From Ephydatia muelleri (lineage: Eukaryota > Porifera > Demospongiae > Spongillida > Spongillidae): DNA of 64,000 nt. The stretch covers positions 4,753,182 to 4,817,181 of the forward strand of contig JABACO010000019.1 in assembly GCA_013339895.1 (NCBI GenBank), given 5' to 3'. The translations under genes and the position numbers were made by a program. The notes beneath the pieces were generated by a model. The model saw nothing but the letters and a program-made list of their open reading frames with translations. It was not told where the DNA came from and did no database searches. This document shows, one piece after another, positions 63,799 to 64,000 of this stretch (position 1 is the first letter of the stretch; every line of letters begins with the position of its first letter).

Positions 63799-64000
63799 CT
63801 ATCGATAGAGGGGACATGTAAATGTGTGTGTGTGGATTATGTGGGAAGATGAAATAGTGACTGGAAAGATAGCATATGTGATGGGTTTAATGGAGGTGAC
63901 AGCAATGAAGGTGAGGAAGGCTGAATAATTAATGGATAATATAAGCGGGAGGTGATGTAATGATGAGGTGACATAGTGATATAGTGATGAGGTAATGCAG
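63799..64000. other. ZFYVE26 intron at window edge
   Basis: Sequence upstream (on the minus strand) of the first visible ZFYVE26 exon acceptor. It is rich in GATG/GAGGTGA units (63940-64000). No further exon was recognised before the window ends. Confidence 0.6.

Overview
This is eukaryotic nuclear DNA from an animal, most likely a sponge (demosponge). The evidence is intron-rich genes with short GT-AG introns (often 50-300 bp), intergenic spacers as small as 120-230 bp, animal gene content (Salvador, CABLES, radial-spoke head protein, DLGAP5/HURP-like) and very abundant CA/TG microsatellites and minisatellites. The sponge assignment is inference. No prokaryotic operon, CRISPR array or viral gene was seen. 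For most genes I re-read the exons by hand and checked that the splice phases close, so exon coordinates are given in the entries.

Layout: 1-1950 is microsatellite-rich with no gene seen. A DLGAP5/HURP-like gene with a one-base frameshift lies near 2.6-3.7 kb (+). A complete six-exon START-domain (PCTP-like) gene occupies 4.6-7.0 kb (-). Inverted-repeat elements lie at 6.0-6.4, 7.2-8.4 and 8.8-9.2 kb. The 3' end of a diaphanous/DAAM-type formin is at 9.3-10.4 kb (-) and is cut by a 1-kb assembly gap (10501-11500). A dead hAT (ZMYM1-like) transposase and an ISXO2/IS1595-like transposase relic fill 12.0-14.6 kb. The Hippo-pathway scaffold Salvador is at 15.1-22.7 kb (-), head to head with a radial spoke head 4/6 gene at 22.9-25.8 kb (+). 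That gene runs tail to tail into a CABLES gene at 26.1-28.6 kb (-).

28.9-34.9 kb is a graveyard of 3' ends of one or two non-LTR retrotransposon families. It includes a 54-bp coding segment amplified about twelve times. Legumain (36.2-39.0 kb, +) is complete. A Ras/Rab-like GTPase (39.3-41.9 kb, -) is incomplete or decayed. Exonuclease 1 (42.7-48.7 kb, -) is complete in 13 exons and carries a 27-bp VNTR of about 50 copies in one intron and an array of duplicated splice donors in another. It shares a 121-bp divergent promoter with YIPF4 (48.8-51.0 kb, +). MED6 (51.5-52.7 kb, -) follows.

The 3' end of ZFYVE26 (spastizin) is present twice on the minus strand: a decayed copy next to MED6 (52.8-54.4 kb) and an intact copy running off the right edge (60.9-63.8 kb). 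Between them are a kinase-like pseudogene, long inverted repeats, a three-exon BEN-domain gene and a MITE.

The genes are unrelated housekeeping, signalling and ciliary genes and do not form one pathway. The most unusual observations are the tandem in-frame splice donors in EXO1, the single-WW Salvador with a long repetitive tail, the decayed/intact ZFYVE26 pair, and the retrotransposon-derived 54-bp coding array.
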